From contig NZ_JAJTSZ010000007.1 of NCBI RefSeq assembly GCF_021440195.1, forward strand, positions 62,001 to 126,000: a stretch of DNA of 64,000 nucleotides, given 5' to 3'. The translations under genes and the position numbers were made by a program. The notes under the pieces were generated by a model. It was not told the DNA's origin. It saw only the letters and a program-made list of their open reading frames with translations, and made no database searches. Source of the DNA: Dyadobacter sp. CY356. Its GTDB lineage: Bacteria > Bacteroidota > Bacteroidia > Cytophagales > Spirosomataceae. Shown here in pieces: positions 27,090 to 35,652 of the stretch (position 1 is its first letter; the number at the start of each line of letters is the position of its first letter).

Positions 27090-28433
27090 ATGGAAGTTTT
27101 ATTAGAGAAGAATTCGCCAACATTGGCCTCTCTTAAAGTTACGCTAACCAAAGATGATTATCAGCCAAAAGTTGATAAGTCTATCAAGGATTATTCGAAA
27201 CGTGTGAATTTAAAAGGCTTTCGTCCTGGCAAAGTACCATCCCATGTAATCCAGCGCATGTATGGAAAAAGCATATTGGTTGACGAAGTGAACAGTCTTT
27301 TGAGCAATGCAGTAAGCACTTATATCCGCGAAAATAAATTACAGGTTGTTGGGGATCCAATTCCTAACCGTGAAAAAGCAGAAGAAGCAAACTGGGACAA
27401 ACCAGGTGATTTTGAATTTAGCTACGACCTTGGTGTTGCTACTGATTTCGAAGTTAATCTTTCTGAGATTCCGGCTGTAAAACGTTACACGATTGAAACT
27501 GACGAAAAAGAGTTGACCAAAACGGTTGACAGTCTTCGTGAGAGATTCTCTGACAGCACTCATCCGGAAGTAAGCGAACTGGGTGATATGATCTTCGGAG
27601 AATTGAAACAGGAATCAACTGAATTTACAACCCGGACTGCCATCCCTACAAAACAGGTTGCAGAAGAAAATCAGGCTAAATTTATCGGCTTGAAAAAAGA
27701 TGACGTTGTAACTTTTGATATTCAAAACACTTTTGCTGACCAGGCTGCTATTGCGCACGTTACTGGAAAGAAAAAAGAAGATATTGGCGAGCTTTCAGGT
27801 GACTACACTTTGATCGTTGAAGATATCACGCGTTCTGCACCGGCAGAGGTTAACCAGGAATTTTTTGATAAAGTACTTGGACCAGGCGTTGCGGACAGCG
27901 AGGAAGTTTTCAATGAAAAAGTAACTGAAGTAATTAAAGGAAACTACGAGCGCGAAACAGAAGCATTGCTTCGTCGTGATCTTGAAACTGCTTTAATTAA
28001 TTCAATCCAGATTGATCTTCCGGGAGATTTCCTTAAAGACTGGTTGGAACGTACCAACGAAGGCAAATTTACGCGTGAGCAGATCGAAGAACAATTTGAA
28101 GATTTCCAGAAATCATTGAAATTGAGTTTGATCAAAAACAAAATTGCTGATGCACAAGGTGTGAAGGTTGAATATCCTGAAATCCTTGAATTCACAAAAC
28201 AAATGGTTCGCGGACAATTTGGAATGTACGGTGACGACGACAGCATGGGCGATACAATCGACCGCGTTGCACAAGGTTACCTTGCAGACAAAGAACGTGA
28301 CAACTATTCTCAGATTTTCAATCAGGTTTTTGATAACAAAATCATCGATATCGTTCGCAGCCAGGTTGCTACGGATGAGCAGACCATTGATGTTGCTGAA
28401 TTTGAAAAACTTGCAAAAGGTGAAGTTGCTTAA
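27090..28433 (+). CDS. tig: trigger factor
   Basis: A 447-aa ribosome-associated chaperone. The N-terminal ribosome-binding domain shows LKVTLTKDDYQPKVDKSIKDYSKRVNLKGFRPGKVPSHVI, including the GFRPGKVP-type loop that docks to the ribosome near the tunnel exit. The middle region (about 150-250) corresponds to the FKBP-type domain and the C-terminal half is helical and acidic. The ATG was chosen because it puts MEVLLEKNSPTLASLKVTL at the N-terminus; a longer frame upstream would run through the tRNA terminator. Followed after an insertion by clpP and clpX, the usual protein quality-control partners. Confidence 0.94.
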   Translation: MEVLLEKNSPTLASLKVTLTKDDYQPKVDKSIKDYSKRVNLKGFRPGKVPSHVIQRMYGKSILVDEVNSLLSNAVSTYIRENKLQVVGDPIPNREKAEEANWDKPGDFEFSYDLGVATDFEVNLSEIPAVKRYTIETDEKELTKTVDSLRERFSDSTHPEVSELGDMIFGELKQESTEFTTRTAIPTKQVAEENQAKFIGLKKDDVVTFDIQNTFADQAAIAHVTGKKKEDIGELSGDYTLIVEDITRSAPAEVNQEFFDKVLGPGVADSEEVFNEKVTEVIKGNYERETEALLRRDLETALINSIQIDLPGDFLKDWLERTNEGKFTREQIEEQFEDFQKSLKLSLIKNKIADAQGVKVEYPEILEFTKQMVRGQFGMYGDDDSMGDTIDRVAQGYLADKERDNYSQIFNQVFDNKIIDIVRSQVATDEQTIDVAEFEKLAKGEVA

Positions 28434-28461
28434 ATTTTAAGTATTTCATTTTTGATATAAT

Positions 28462-28504
28462 AAACGAGGTCAACTTTTTCGGAAGTTGACCTCGTTTGGT
28501 TTTT
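28462..28504 (+). terminator. intrinsic terminator of tig
   Basis: 15-bp perfect stem AAACGAGGTCAACTT/AAGTTGACCTCGTTT with a 6-nt loop, followed by GGTTTTT. Confidence 0.85.
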
Positions 28505-28518
28505 CTACGTTTTGTGGC

Positions 28519-28621
28519 TTTGCGTTCGGGCGGGAAATCGAAGCACAAATGCTGGTTTTATTACTAATGTTCAATAGAAAAACTGCTGTTGACTTTTGCA
28601 CTTCAGCTCGCCTGACGCAAA
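28519..28621. repeat. imperfect long inverted repeat at the edge of the tig-clpP insert
   Basis: Left blocks TTTGCGTTCGGGCG (28519-28532) and CGAAGCACAAA (28539-28549) face right blocks TTTGCACTTCA (28595-28605) and CGCCTGACGCAAA (28609-28621). The outer blocks pair with one bulge and a mismatch, the inner ones over 8 of 11 positions. It lies directly between the tig terminator and the 3' end of the DUF4272 gene. Confidence 0.45.
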
Positions 28622-28643
28622 ACCCTTGTTGCACCAGTTTTTA

Positions 28644-29336
28644 TTATGTATCCGTTGATATTTCGTCCCATTCGTCTGCGTAAAATGTTACCCAATTTAT
28701 TGCATAGTGTCTTTCCATTATTATGCTGAAATCCAAATTTGCAGGCATTGGTTGATTATTTAAGTCAGCATTTCTTGTTGCCCAATGTAGTCTATAAATT
28801 AAGTCTGATTGGTCAAGTATTTCTGTTGTTGGTCTAACAATTGCATTTTCAATAAATTCACTTGGGGCAGTTAGAAATTCAGGAAGCCTTAATACAATTT
28901 CTGGTATTTCAACTTGTTCCGTCGGTAATTCTAATTTGTCTACCTTGTTGATTGTCCAAAGTAATAACCATACTCCTTCTGAACGCCAAGAAATATTTGC
29001 GGTCTCTTGGTCTGTCAGTTCTTCTTTTTGAAAGAGTTCTTTCTCGTCTGGCGAAACTTTGTCCCAAAGCAAATTTGTTTTTAAAAATTCAATTACATTT
29101 TCTCTTTCGTCAGGAACTTCGGAAACGTAAGCTAAATAAACTAAAATTAAAATTCTTTCAGCAATTTGTTGTGCTGTTCTAATTATTACTTCACTTTCTT
29201 CTTCAATTAAAGGCAAGTGGTCAATGAACGTAATATTCAAAGATTTTAAAAGTATTTCAGTTTGCTTTTTCCTTTGTTCAGCCGTTTTGGGATTACTTCC
29301 GTTGTTTGGCTTTTTAATAATGTCAAATATTCCCAT
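28644..29336 (-). CDS. DUF4272 domain protein
   Basis: A 230-aa cytoplasmic protein. Features resembling DUF4272: SEVIIRTAQQIAERILILVYLAYV (about 48-71), NISWRSEGVWLLLWTINKVDKLELP (about 113-137), SDLIYRLHWATRNADL and the end MERHYAINWVTFYADEWDEISTDT. The function of the family is unknown. Two 60-base rows inside the gene count to about 28% G+C by hand, against 48% in a row of neighbouring tig, suggesting transfer. It is on the opposite strand from tig and clpP, together with an XRE regulator. Confidence 0.75.
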   Translation of the reverse strand: MGIFDIIKKPNNGSNPKTAEQRKKQTEILLKSLNITFIDHLPLIEEESEVIIRTAQQIAERILILVYLAYVSEVPDERENVIEFLKTNLLWDKVSPDEKELFQKEELTDQETANISWRSEGVWLLLWTINKVDKLELPTEQVEIPEIVLRLPEFLTAPSEFIENAIVRPTTEILDQSDLIYRLHWATRNADLNNQPMPANLDFSIIMERHYAINWVTFYADEWDEISTDT

Positions 29337-29406
29337 TGTCTTTTTGGTGTCGTAAAATTGGGGCTAACGGTTTGATTGCCGAAAGCTGATAGCCGAAAGC
29401 ATAACA

Positions 29407-29784
29407 TCAAAACCCAATCGGCTCCCGATGCTGCTGTACTTGTCTTCCAATTTCCAAAGTTACCAACGAACCAAACCGTTGCTTCCACAGATCCAGTTCA
29501 TTTTGCAGTTTGGCGTTGGTCGATAATAATCTTTCATTTTCCTGACGGAGCCATTCTGTTTCTGAAAGTGTTTTTGATTCGAAACCTAGTAGTTCCGGTA
29601 AGGAAACATCTAATAATTTGGCAATATTTTCAAGGCGTGAAAAGGAAAGTTCTGTCCTTCCTCTCTCCATATCACCATAGGCCGTTGTGGAAAGCCCGAG
29701 CATATCGGCCATATTTTCCTGCGACAAATCCTTTTGCAGGCGCAGCTGCCGTATTTTTTCTGATGGGTTGTTCGTATTGTTCAT
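29407..29784 (-). CDS. XRE family helix-turn-helix regulator
   Basis: A 125-aa protein. Residues 9-65 form a Cro/CI-type helix-turn-helix: KIRQLRLQKDLSQENMADMLGLSTTAYGDMERGRTELSFSRLENIAKLLDVSLPELL. The C-terminal part (LSETEWLRQENERLLSTNAKLQNELDLWKQRF) is a likely coiled coil for dimerisation. It is the upstream gene of the minus-strand pair with the DUF4272 protein (71 bp apart), so it may control that pair. A toxin-antitoxin role was considered but its partner has no recognisable toxin fold. Confidence 0.85.
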   Translation of the reverse strand: MNNTNNPSEKIRQLRLQKDLSQENMADMLGLSTTAYGDMERGRTELSFSRLENIAKLLDVSLPELLGFESKTLSETEWLRQENERLLSTNAKLQNELDLWKQRFGSLVTLEIGRQVQQHREPIGF

Positions 29785-30081
29785 AGTCTGATTGACAGAA
29801 TAAATTTTAATACTGATTTTCTGAAAGACTAAATTTTACTCGTATTATTGGCTTTTGACTGATAACAAATGCAAGTTAAAAAGCATTCATTGAATCGCTT
29901 CTCGCAATTTTCGATAAATTATAACCGAAACAGACAAGGATTATTGATGGAAATAATCAATTTTGTGAAGGACAAAGAAAGAAATCAGCTTTTTCATATT
30001 CGAAACTAAGCAGTGCGGCTTTTTGTTCTTTAAAAGATGTACTCTATCCATTACATATTATTTTTAAATTAAAGTTTATTC

Positions 30082-30756
30082 ATGAATCACGGAAATGAAT
30101 TTAGAAAATATGCCGTTCACCATCTTGGAATGAGTGGCCTTACAGTTGACGGTTATATGAACCACACTGTTGAAAACATGACCCGTTCGGTAATTGAAGA
30201 GCGTCCGATGAACTTTCGTGAAGTGGATGTATTTTCAAGATTAATGGCGGATCGTATCATCTTTATGGGAACAGGTGTTGATGATAATATAGCCAATATA
30301 ATTGTTGCTCAATTGTTGTTTTTAGAGTCAGCTGATCCTAAAAAAGATATCCTGATGTATATCAACAGTCCTGGTGGATCTGTTTATGCTGGTTTGGGAA
30401 TTTATGATACCATGCAGTATGTTCGTCCGGACGTAGCTACGGTTTGTACAAGTCTTGCTGCTTCTATGGGTGCTGTATTACTTGCAGGTGGAGCAGCCGG
30501 AAAACGTTCAGCACTTCCACATGCACGTGTGATGATTCACCAGCCATCCGGCGGAGCACAGGGAACTTCGGTTGATATTGAAATTACAACCCGTGAAATC
30601 GTAAAACTTCGTCATGAGCTTTACGAAATCCTTGCAAACCATACAGGACAAACTGCTGAGCAGATCAGTATTGATTCGGATCGCGACAAATGGTTACGTG
30701 CTTACGAAGCAAAAGAATATGGACTTATCGACGAAATTTTGACGCGCGATAAATAA
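30082..30756 (+). CDS. clpP: ATP-dependent Clp protease proteolytic subunit
   Basis: A 224-aa serine protease. It has IFMGTGVDDNIANIIVAQLLFLESADPKKDILMYINSPGGSV, the nucleophile region CTSLAASMGAVLL (Ser128), RVMIHQPSGG (His153) and SDRDKWLRAYEAKEYGLID (Asp202), completing the catalytic triad. It forms double heptameric rings that degrade substrates unfolded by ClpX, encoded 362 bp downstream. The gap to clpX holds a strong hairpin, so the two are probably not simply one transcript. The 297 bp before clpP are AT-rich with no recognised promoter match. Confidence 0.97.
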   Translation: MNHGNEFRKYAVHHLGMSGLTVDGYMNHTVENMTRSVIEERPMNFREVDVFSRLMADRIIFMGTGVDDNIANIIVAQLLFLESADPKKDILMYINSPGGSVYAGLGIYDTMQYVRPDVATVCTSLAASMGAVLLAGGAAGKRSALPHARVMIHQPSGGAQGTSVDIEITTREIVKLRHELYEILANHTGQTAEQISIDSDRDKWLRAYEAKEYGLIDEILTRDK

Positions 30757-30781
30757 GTTTTCAAAATATCTTCTTTACAAA

Positions 30782-30814
30782 AACCACCCGTTAAGTAACT
30801 TACGGGTGGTTTTT
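30782..30814 (+). terminator. intrinsic terminator of clpP
   Basis: Stem AACCACCCGT/ACGGGTGGTT with an inner extension, then TTTT. Confidence 0.8.
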
Positions 30815-31118
30815 CTTTTATGGTATAAACTGAATTTTGTAACAAACTTAAAAAGCCCGAACTTTACGGAATCATTATATTTCAATGTGTTAAGGTTAAG
30901 TTATTCACTGCGAATTTTTCTGCTTATTCATTGTGGCACGATTTGTTTTAAATATGTTTAAACCGGTATTGTTAAAAGCATCAAACAGTAATTCAGTCTT
31001 TTGAAACAATGCGCCTGATCCTTTTGTTATAAACCCATATTCTATTATAGTGATTTTCACATAACCAAAACATGGGTATGTGCTTAAATAGTAATTCAAT
31101 AACTGTATATATTCTCCG
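30815..31118. other. clpP-clpX intergenic region
   Basis: About 300 bp with no plus-strand gene. A minus-strand frame of 99 codons reaches into clpX but shows no protein-like features. It presumably contains the clpX promoter; no TAnnTTTG match was found. Confidence 0.4.
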
Positions 31119-32363
31119 ATGGCACAAGTAAGTTGTTCGTTTTGCGGACGCAAAAAAAATGAAGTAGAACTTTTACTCTCAGGTATTGATGCCCACATCT
31201 GCAATCATTGCATTGCTCAGGGATATCAGGTCATTACCGAAGAGCTAAACTCCAAAGACGATAAAAAAGATAAGAAAACGAAGTTGCCAAAACTCAAATC
31301 GATTCCTCCGACAGAGATCAAACGTTTTCTTGAACAATATGTGATAGGTCAGGATGATGCCAAGCGTTCGTTAGCTGTGGCAGTTTACAACCATTACAAA
31401 CGTCTGAACCAGGCGGTCACTGACGATGACGTTGTGATTGAAAAATCGAATATCATCATGGTAGGTGAAACCGGAACTGGTAAAACATATCTTGCTAAAT
31501 CAATCGCACGTATTCTTCAGGTACCTTTTTGCATTGCCGATGCAACCGTTGTAACGGAAGCAGGTTATGTTGGTGAGGATGTTGAAACGATTTTGACACG
31601 TCTTTTGCAGGCAGCTGATTATAATGTTGAAGCAGCAGAAAGAGGTATTGTATATATCGATGAAATGGATAAAATTGCCCGTAAATCGGATAATCCATCC
31701 ATTACACGTGATGTAAGCGGCGAAGGTGTTCAGCAGGCGCTTTTGAAATTATTGGAAGGTTCGTCAGTTAATGTTCCACCGCAAGGAGGTCGTAAACATC
31801 CGGATCAGAAAATGATTACGATTAATACAGAAAATATTCTTTTCATTTGCGGAGGAGCATTCGATGGTATTGAACGCCATATCGCAAAACGTATCAATAC
31901 GCGCCCGATCGGATTTTCAGGAGATAACCGGATCATCGAAATTTTTGACAAGGGCAATTTAATGCGTTACGTAACAGCTCAGGATTTGAAATCTTTCGGT
32001 TTGATTCCAGAATTGATCGGCCGCCTTCCGGTGCTTACGCATTTGGATCCGCTTGACCGTGAAACCTTACGTCGCATTCTGACAGAACCAAAAAATGCAT
32101 TGGTAAAACAATACAGCAAGCTTTTTGCGATGGAAGGCATTACACTCCACTTTACTGAAGAAGTGCTTGATTTCATCGTAGACCAGGCTATGCTTTGCAA
32201 GTTAGGAGCCCGCGGACTTCGTGCCATTTGTGAATCAATCATGACAGACGCCATGTTTGATCTACCCTCACAAAAAGATGTGAAGGAATTTACGATGACG
32301 TTAGATTATGCTCAGGAAAAATTCAGCAAATCATCGATGTCTTTGCTCCGTTCGGTAGCTTAG
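31119..32363 (+). CDS. clpX: ATP-dependent Clp protease ATP-binding subunit
   Basis: A 414-aa AAA+ unfoldase. N-terminal zinc-binding domain with Cys6, Cys9, Cys28 and Cys31 (SCSFCGRKKNEV ... HICNHC), Walker A GETGTGKT (116-123), Walker B IVYIDEMDKI, and the substrate/partner loops VGEDVE and FDGIERHIAKR. ClpX hexamers unfold tagged proteins and feed them to ClpP; the second half carries the IGF-like ClpP-docking loop region (RPIGFSGD). Length and domain order are normal for the family. Confidence 0.97.
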   Translation: MAQVSCSFCGRKKNEVELLLSGIDAHICNHCIAQGYQVITEELNSKDDKKDKKTKLPKLKSIPPTEIKRFLEQYVIGQDDAKRSLAVAVYNHYKRLNQAVTDDDVVIEKSNIIMVGETGTGKTYLAKSIARILQVPFCIADATVVTEAGYVGEDVETILTRLLQAADYNVEAAERGIVYIDEMDKIARKSDNPSITRDVSGEGVQQALLKLLEGSSVNVPPQGGRKHPDQKMITINTENILFICGGAFDGIERHIAKRINTRPIGFSGDNRIIEIFDKGNLMRYVTAQDLKSFGLIPELIGRLPVLTHLDPLDRETLRRILTEPKNALVKQYSKLFAMEGITLHFTEEVLDFIVDQAMLCKLGARGLRAICESIMTDAMFDLPSQKDVKEFTMTLDYAQEKFSKSSMSLLRSVA

Positions 32364-32385
32364 GCTAAGGATTTATATTCAAAAT

Positions 32386-32430
32386 AAAAGCACCTTGTTG
32401 TTTCTGTTTTCAGAGCGGCGAGGTGCTTTT
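32386..32430 (+). terminator. intrinsic terminator of clpX
   Basis: 10-bp stem AAAAGCACCT/AGGTGCTTTT with a 25-nt loop and a following T-rich stretch. Confidence 0.65.
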
Positions 32431-32470
32431 ATTTTACATTCTATGGTAATAGTTCTATTTTGCATAAAAA

Positions 32471-33250
32471 ATGGAACGTATGGAAAACTGGCTGACAAAT
32501 AAAGCGATCGTAATTATCGGAGGTACAACGGGTTTGGGATTTTCTGCTGCCAAGGCTTTTGTCAAGCATGGGGCGAATGTGGTGGTGGTTGGGAGAAATC
32601 CGGAAAATTGCCTCATCGCTGAATTACAACTAGGAAGCCAGGCCCGCGCCAAACAAGGAGATGCCACCCAGGCCAATACTTCTTTGGAAGCCATTCAATT
32701 GTGCATCAGGGAGTTTGGTAGTTTTGACGGGCTTTATCATGTTGCCGGTGGCAGCGGAAAAAAATTCGGTGACGGCCCCTTACATCAATTAACGTTAAGT
32801 GGCTGGAACAGTACGCTGGACTTAAATTTAACTTCTTTGATGTTATCAAATCAAGCTGCCGTTCAGGCATTTCTTGGTATGGGAAAAGGCGGTGCTATTT
32901 TAAATATGAGTTCTGCACTGGACTTCACTCCTTTTCCAGGACATTTTTCTGCGCATGCTTACGCCACTGCAAAATCTGCGGTGATTGGTTTTTCCCGGTC
33001 TATTGCTGCTACTTATGCACCAAATAACATACGGATCAACGTGATAGCTCCTTCTATTATTGAAAATCCGGAAAATAAAAACCAGCAGATCGAAGAATTT
33101 ATCAGTGCTAAACAAACACTGAATGGCGGCCGGTTTGGATTGCCAGCTGATCTGGACGGATCGGCTGTGTATTTCATGTCGGACTATTCCAAATTTACAA
33201 CCGGCCAAACACTTACCATTGATGGCGGCTGGAATCTGACAGAAGGCTGA
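32471..33250 (+). CDS. SDR family oxidoreductase
   Basis: A 259-aa classical short-chain dehydrogenase. Cofactor motif GGTTGLGFSAAKAF (residues 17-30) takes the place of TGxxxGxG; VAGGSGKKFGDG replaces NAG; active-site Ser in NMSSALDF and YxxxK in YATAKSAV; C-terminal FTTGQTLTIDGGWNL is typical. NAD(P)-dependent; the substrate cannot be assigned. Stands alone between clpX and a PfkB-family kinase, with 144 bp to the latter. Confidence 0.88.
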   Translation: MERMENWLTNKAIVIIGGTTGLGFSAAKAFVKHGANVVVVGRNPENCLIAELQLGSQARAKQGDATQANTSLEAIQLCIREFGSFDGLYHVAGGSGKKFGDGPLHQLTLSGWNSTLDLNLTSLMLSNQAAVQAFLGMGKGGAILNMSSALDFTPFPGHFSAHAYATAKSAVIGFSRSIAATYAPNNIRINVIAPSIIENPENKNQQIEEFISAKQTLNGGRFGLPADLDGSAVYFMSDYSKFTTGQTLTIDGGWNLTEG

Positions 33251-33394
33251 TGCTTAAAATTGTCTGTATGACAATTTGTAAAAGAAAATGAGAGAACTGA
33301 CGGTTACTTTTCTGTTTATATTATCGTAATTTGGTTCATATAAATGCATTACTAACAACTGGTTTCTATTTAATATAAATTTACTACAAAAAAT

Positions 33395-34357
33395 ATGGCT
33401 ACCGGACCTATTGTAACACTAACCATTAACCCGGCTCTGGATAAAAGTGCGAACGTAGATCGCATAGTCCCGGAAAATAAACTGCGTTGCGACACGCCTA
33501 ATTTTGAAGCTGGCGGAGGTGGTATTAATGTAGCAAAAGCCATACACCGGCTGGGTGGAAATCCAACAGCGATTTTTACAATTGGTGGTCCAACCGGACA
33601 ACGTTTGCACAAACTGGTAAAAAGCGAAGGCGTAGAAACTTTGGTCATTGAAACAAAACAATGGACACGTGAAAATTTCCATGTTTTAGAAACCAGTACT
33701 GGTTTTCAATATCGTTTTGGTGTTCCGGGGTCGGAATTGATGCCAACCGAAGTCCGCTCTATTCTGGAAACCATAGAAGAATTTGATCCCAAACCTTCTT
33801 ATATCATAGCCAGCGGTAGTTTGCCGCCTGGTGCCCCTGATGATTTTTACGGACAAATTGCAAAGATTGCGCACAAACAAGGTGCCCGGTTTATTGCAGA
33901 TGCCTCAGGTGACGCACTCAAATCCGCGACGGAAGCAGGTGTTTATTTGTTAAAACCAAATATTACAGAGTTAAGCCAGCTCGTTGGCGTTGACAAACTG
34001 GAAATGGATGATGTGGATGATGCGGCACGTGCGCTCATTATCCGTAATCAATGTGAAGTGGTTGTGGTTTCTATGGGTGCTATGGGGGCCATGCTTGTTA
34101 CAGAAGATCAGGTTGAACATATTCCCGCACCACCCGTTAAGAAAAAAAGTGCTGTTGGTGCTGGGGATAGTATGGTAGCTGGCATTGTCTGGACACTTTC
34201 ACAAGGAAAATCTCTGCGTGAAGCCGTAAGAATGGGCGTTGCCTGCGGATCAGCCGCTACAATGAATTCGGGTAGTGAATTATTTAAAATGCAGGACGTG
34301 AATAAATTGATGGATTGGCTAAACCGTTACGGAAAGCGTTATTCAGGAAATTCATAA
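33395..34357 (+). CDS. PfkB family 1-phosphofructokinase / hexose-phosphate kinase
   Basis: A 320-aa ribokinase-fold kinase. N-terminal TLTINPALDKSANVDRIVPENKLRC and GGGGINVAKAIHRLG (residues 40-54) are signatures of the 1-phosphofructokinase / PfkB (Pfk-2) subgroup; the C-terminal VGAGDSMVAGIVW (254-266) supplies the anion hole and catalytic Asp258. It phosphorylates a fructose- or tagatose-phosphate with ATP. No phosphotransferase-system genes are adjacent, which favours a Pfk-2-like over an FruK-like role. Confidence 0.88.
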   Translation: MATGPIVTLTINPALDKSANVDRIVPENKLRCDTPNFEAGGGGINVAKAIHRLGGNPTAIFTIGGPTGQRLHKLVKSEGVETLVIETKQWTRENFHVLETSTGFQYRFGVPGSELMPTEVRSILETIEEFDPKPSYIIASGSLPPGAPDDFYGQIAKIAHKQGARFIADASGDALKSATEAGVYLLKPNITELSQLVGVDKLEMDDVDDAARALIIRNQCEVVVVSMGAMGAMLVTEDQVEHIPAPPVKKKSAVGAGDSMVAGIVWTLSQGKSLREAVRMGVACGSAATMNSGSELFKMQDVNKLMDWLNRYGKRYSGNS

Positions 34358-34387
34358 TCAAGTTTTTATAAAAGATCTCTAATTTCC

Positions 34388-34460
34388 ACCAATCCTGAAA
34401 GGATGACATTTTTATAGAGGAGGCTGACTTAGCCATAAACCAACCCTGAAAGGGTGACAT
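34388..34460. repeat. two-copy small hairpin repeat with compensatory changes
   Basis: Two 22-nt copies at 34388-34409 and 34439-34460, 51 bp apart. They differ at two positions only, and the two changes pair with each other: stem ATCCT/AGGAT in copy 1 becomes ACCCT/AGGGT in copy 2, both with a GAA loop, followed by the constant GACAT. The repeat lies between the pfkB-family stop and its terminator, so it would be transcribed. Confidence 0.6.
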
Positions 34461-34502
34461 AATAATTTCTCCCAAATTCATTACATTTACCAAAGAATCC
34501 AG

Positions 34503-34535
34503 GACCTTGCAAACACAAATTGCAAGGTCTTTTTT
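34503..34535 (+). terminator. intrinsic terminator of the PfkB-family gene
   Basis: 10-bp perfect stem GACCTTGCAA/TTGCAAGGTC, 7-nt loop, six T. Confidence 0.85.
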
Positions 34536-34590
34536 ATAGAAAATAGATAGAAAATCAGATTCTCCGTCTTTTCTTGAAAAACCTCTTTTC

Positions 34591-35652
34591 ATGAACGATA
34601 ATCAATCCCGCCGTCAATTCGCCAAAGTTGCAGCCGTAACCGCCGCCGCACTTACTTTCAAACCATTTTATATCCTTAACGCCAAACCAAAAGCAGACGG
34701 AGAAATAATCGGTCATGGAACACACCGCTACCGGGTACATCAGGGTTGGGGGAATCTGGATGCGTCCAAATTTCCGGTTAACAACTGCCATGAAATGGTT
34801 GAAGACAGCAAAGGGCGTTTGATTATGGTGGGCGACGAGGTGAAGAATAATATATTGATCTATGATCGTTCCGGTAAATTACTGGATAGCTGGGGCCACG
34901 ATTTCCCTGGCGGACATGGGCTCACGCTTTGGAATGCCAATGGAGAGGAATTCCTTTTTATATGTGATCCTAATATAGGAAAAGTTTTTAAAACAGATCT
35001 GAAAGGGAAAATCCTGATGACTATTGAGCATCCTTCAAAAGTTGGAGCGTATAAAGAAGCAGATGCTTTTAAACCAACCGAAACGGCAATTGGCCCTGAT
35101 GGGACAATCTATATTGCGGACGGATATGGTTCGCAATGGATTTTGAGATATACACCAAAAGGTGAATTCATAGATAAATTTGGCGGCCCGGGCGACGAAG
35201 ACAGTCAGTTTTCTACGGCACACGGTATCGCGATTGACACGCGTGACAAAGCCAATCCTACTCTGTTGATCACTTCCCGCGCCCATAACGCATTCAAACG
35301 TTTCACATTAGACGGGAAATATTTATCGACGATCTTTTTGCCGGGTGCATATGTATGTCGTCCGGTATTCGATGGCGACACATTATATTCCGGTGTTTGC
35401 TGGTCTCGTCTGCGCTATTTAAACCAGACACCAGATTCGGGTTTTGTTACAATTCTTGACAAAAACAACAAAGTAATATCCAATCCCGGGGGTACTAAAC
35501 CGGAGTATGTCAATGGAAAATTGCAGCTTATGGTTCAGGACAAACCAATATTTATGCACTGTCATGACGTTTGTATAGATCAGGACAAAAACATTTACGT
35601 TTGCCAGTGGAATGCGAAGAAAACATATCCGGTGAAACTGGAACGTGTTTAA
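34591..35652 (+). CDS. Tat-exported six-bladed beta-propeller (NHL-type) protein
   Basis: A 353-aa protein. The N-terminus MNDNQSRRQFAKVAAVTAAALTF carries a twin-arginine motif followed by a hydrophobic stretch. The body has repeated blades with GRLIMVGDEVKNNILIYDRSGKLLDSWG, TAIGPDGTIYIADGYGSQWILRYTPKGEFIDKFGG and HDVCIDQDKNIYVCQWN, as in NHL/6-bladed propellers related to peptidyl-amidoglycolate lyases. Likely periplasmic; the ligand or reaction is unknown. Its stop overlaps the stop of the convergent membrane-protein gene by three bases. Confidence 0.82.
   Translation: MNDNQSRRQFAKVAAVTAAALTFKPFYILNAKPKADGEIIGHGTHRYRVHQGWGNLDASKFPVNNCHEMVEDSKGRLIMVGDEVKNNILIYDRSGKLLDSWGHDFPGGHGLTLWNANGEEFLFICDPNIGKVFKTDLKGKILMTIEHPSKVGAYKEADAFKPTETAIGPDGTIYIADGYGSQWILRYTPKGEFIDKFGGPGDEDSQFSTAHGIAIDTRDKANPTLLITSRAHNAFKRFTLDGKYLSTIFLPGAYVCRPVFDGDTLYSGVCWSRLRYLNQTPDSGFVTILDKNNKVISNPGGTKPEYVNGKLQLMVQDKPIFMHCHDVCIDQDKNIYVCQWNAKKTYPVKLERV

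Noticed and set aside
28519..28621. Integron attC site
   Set aside because: Core R-box consensus (GTTRRRY/RYYYAAC) is not present at the arm ends and no integrase is in the window; kept only as an inverted repeat.
29407..29784. Classical toxin-antitoxin system with the DUF4272 gene
   Set aside because: The partner has no recognisable toxin domain and the order and size do not fit a known type.
30905..31204. 99-codon minus-strand frame between clpP and clpX
   Set aside because: It overlaps the clpX start, has no recognisable motif and a Lys/Asn-rich low-complexity look; treated as chance.
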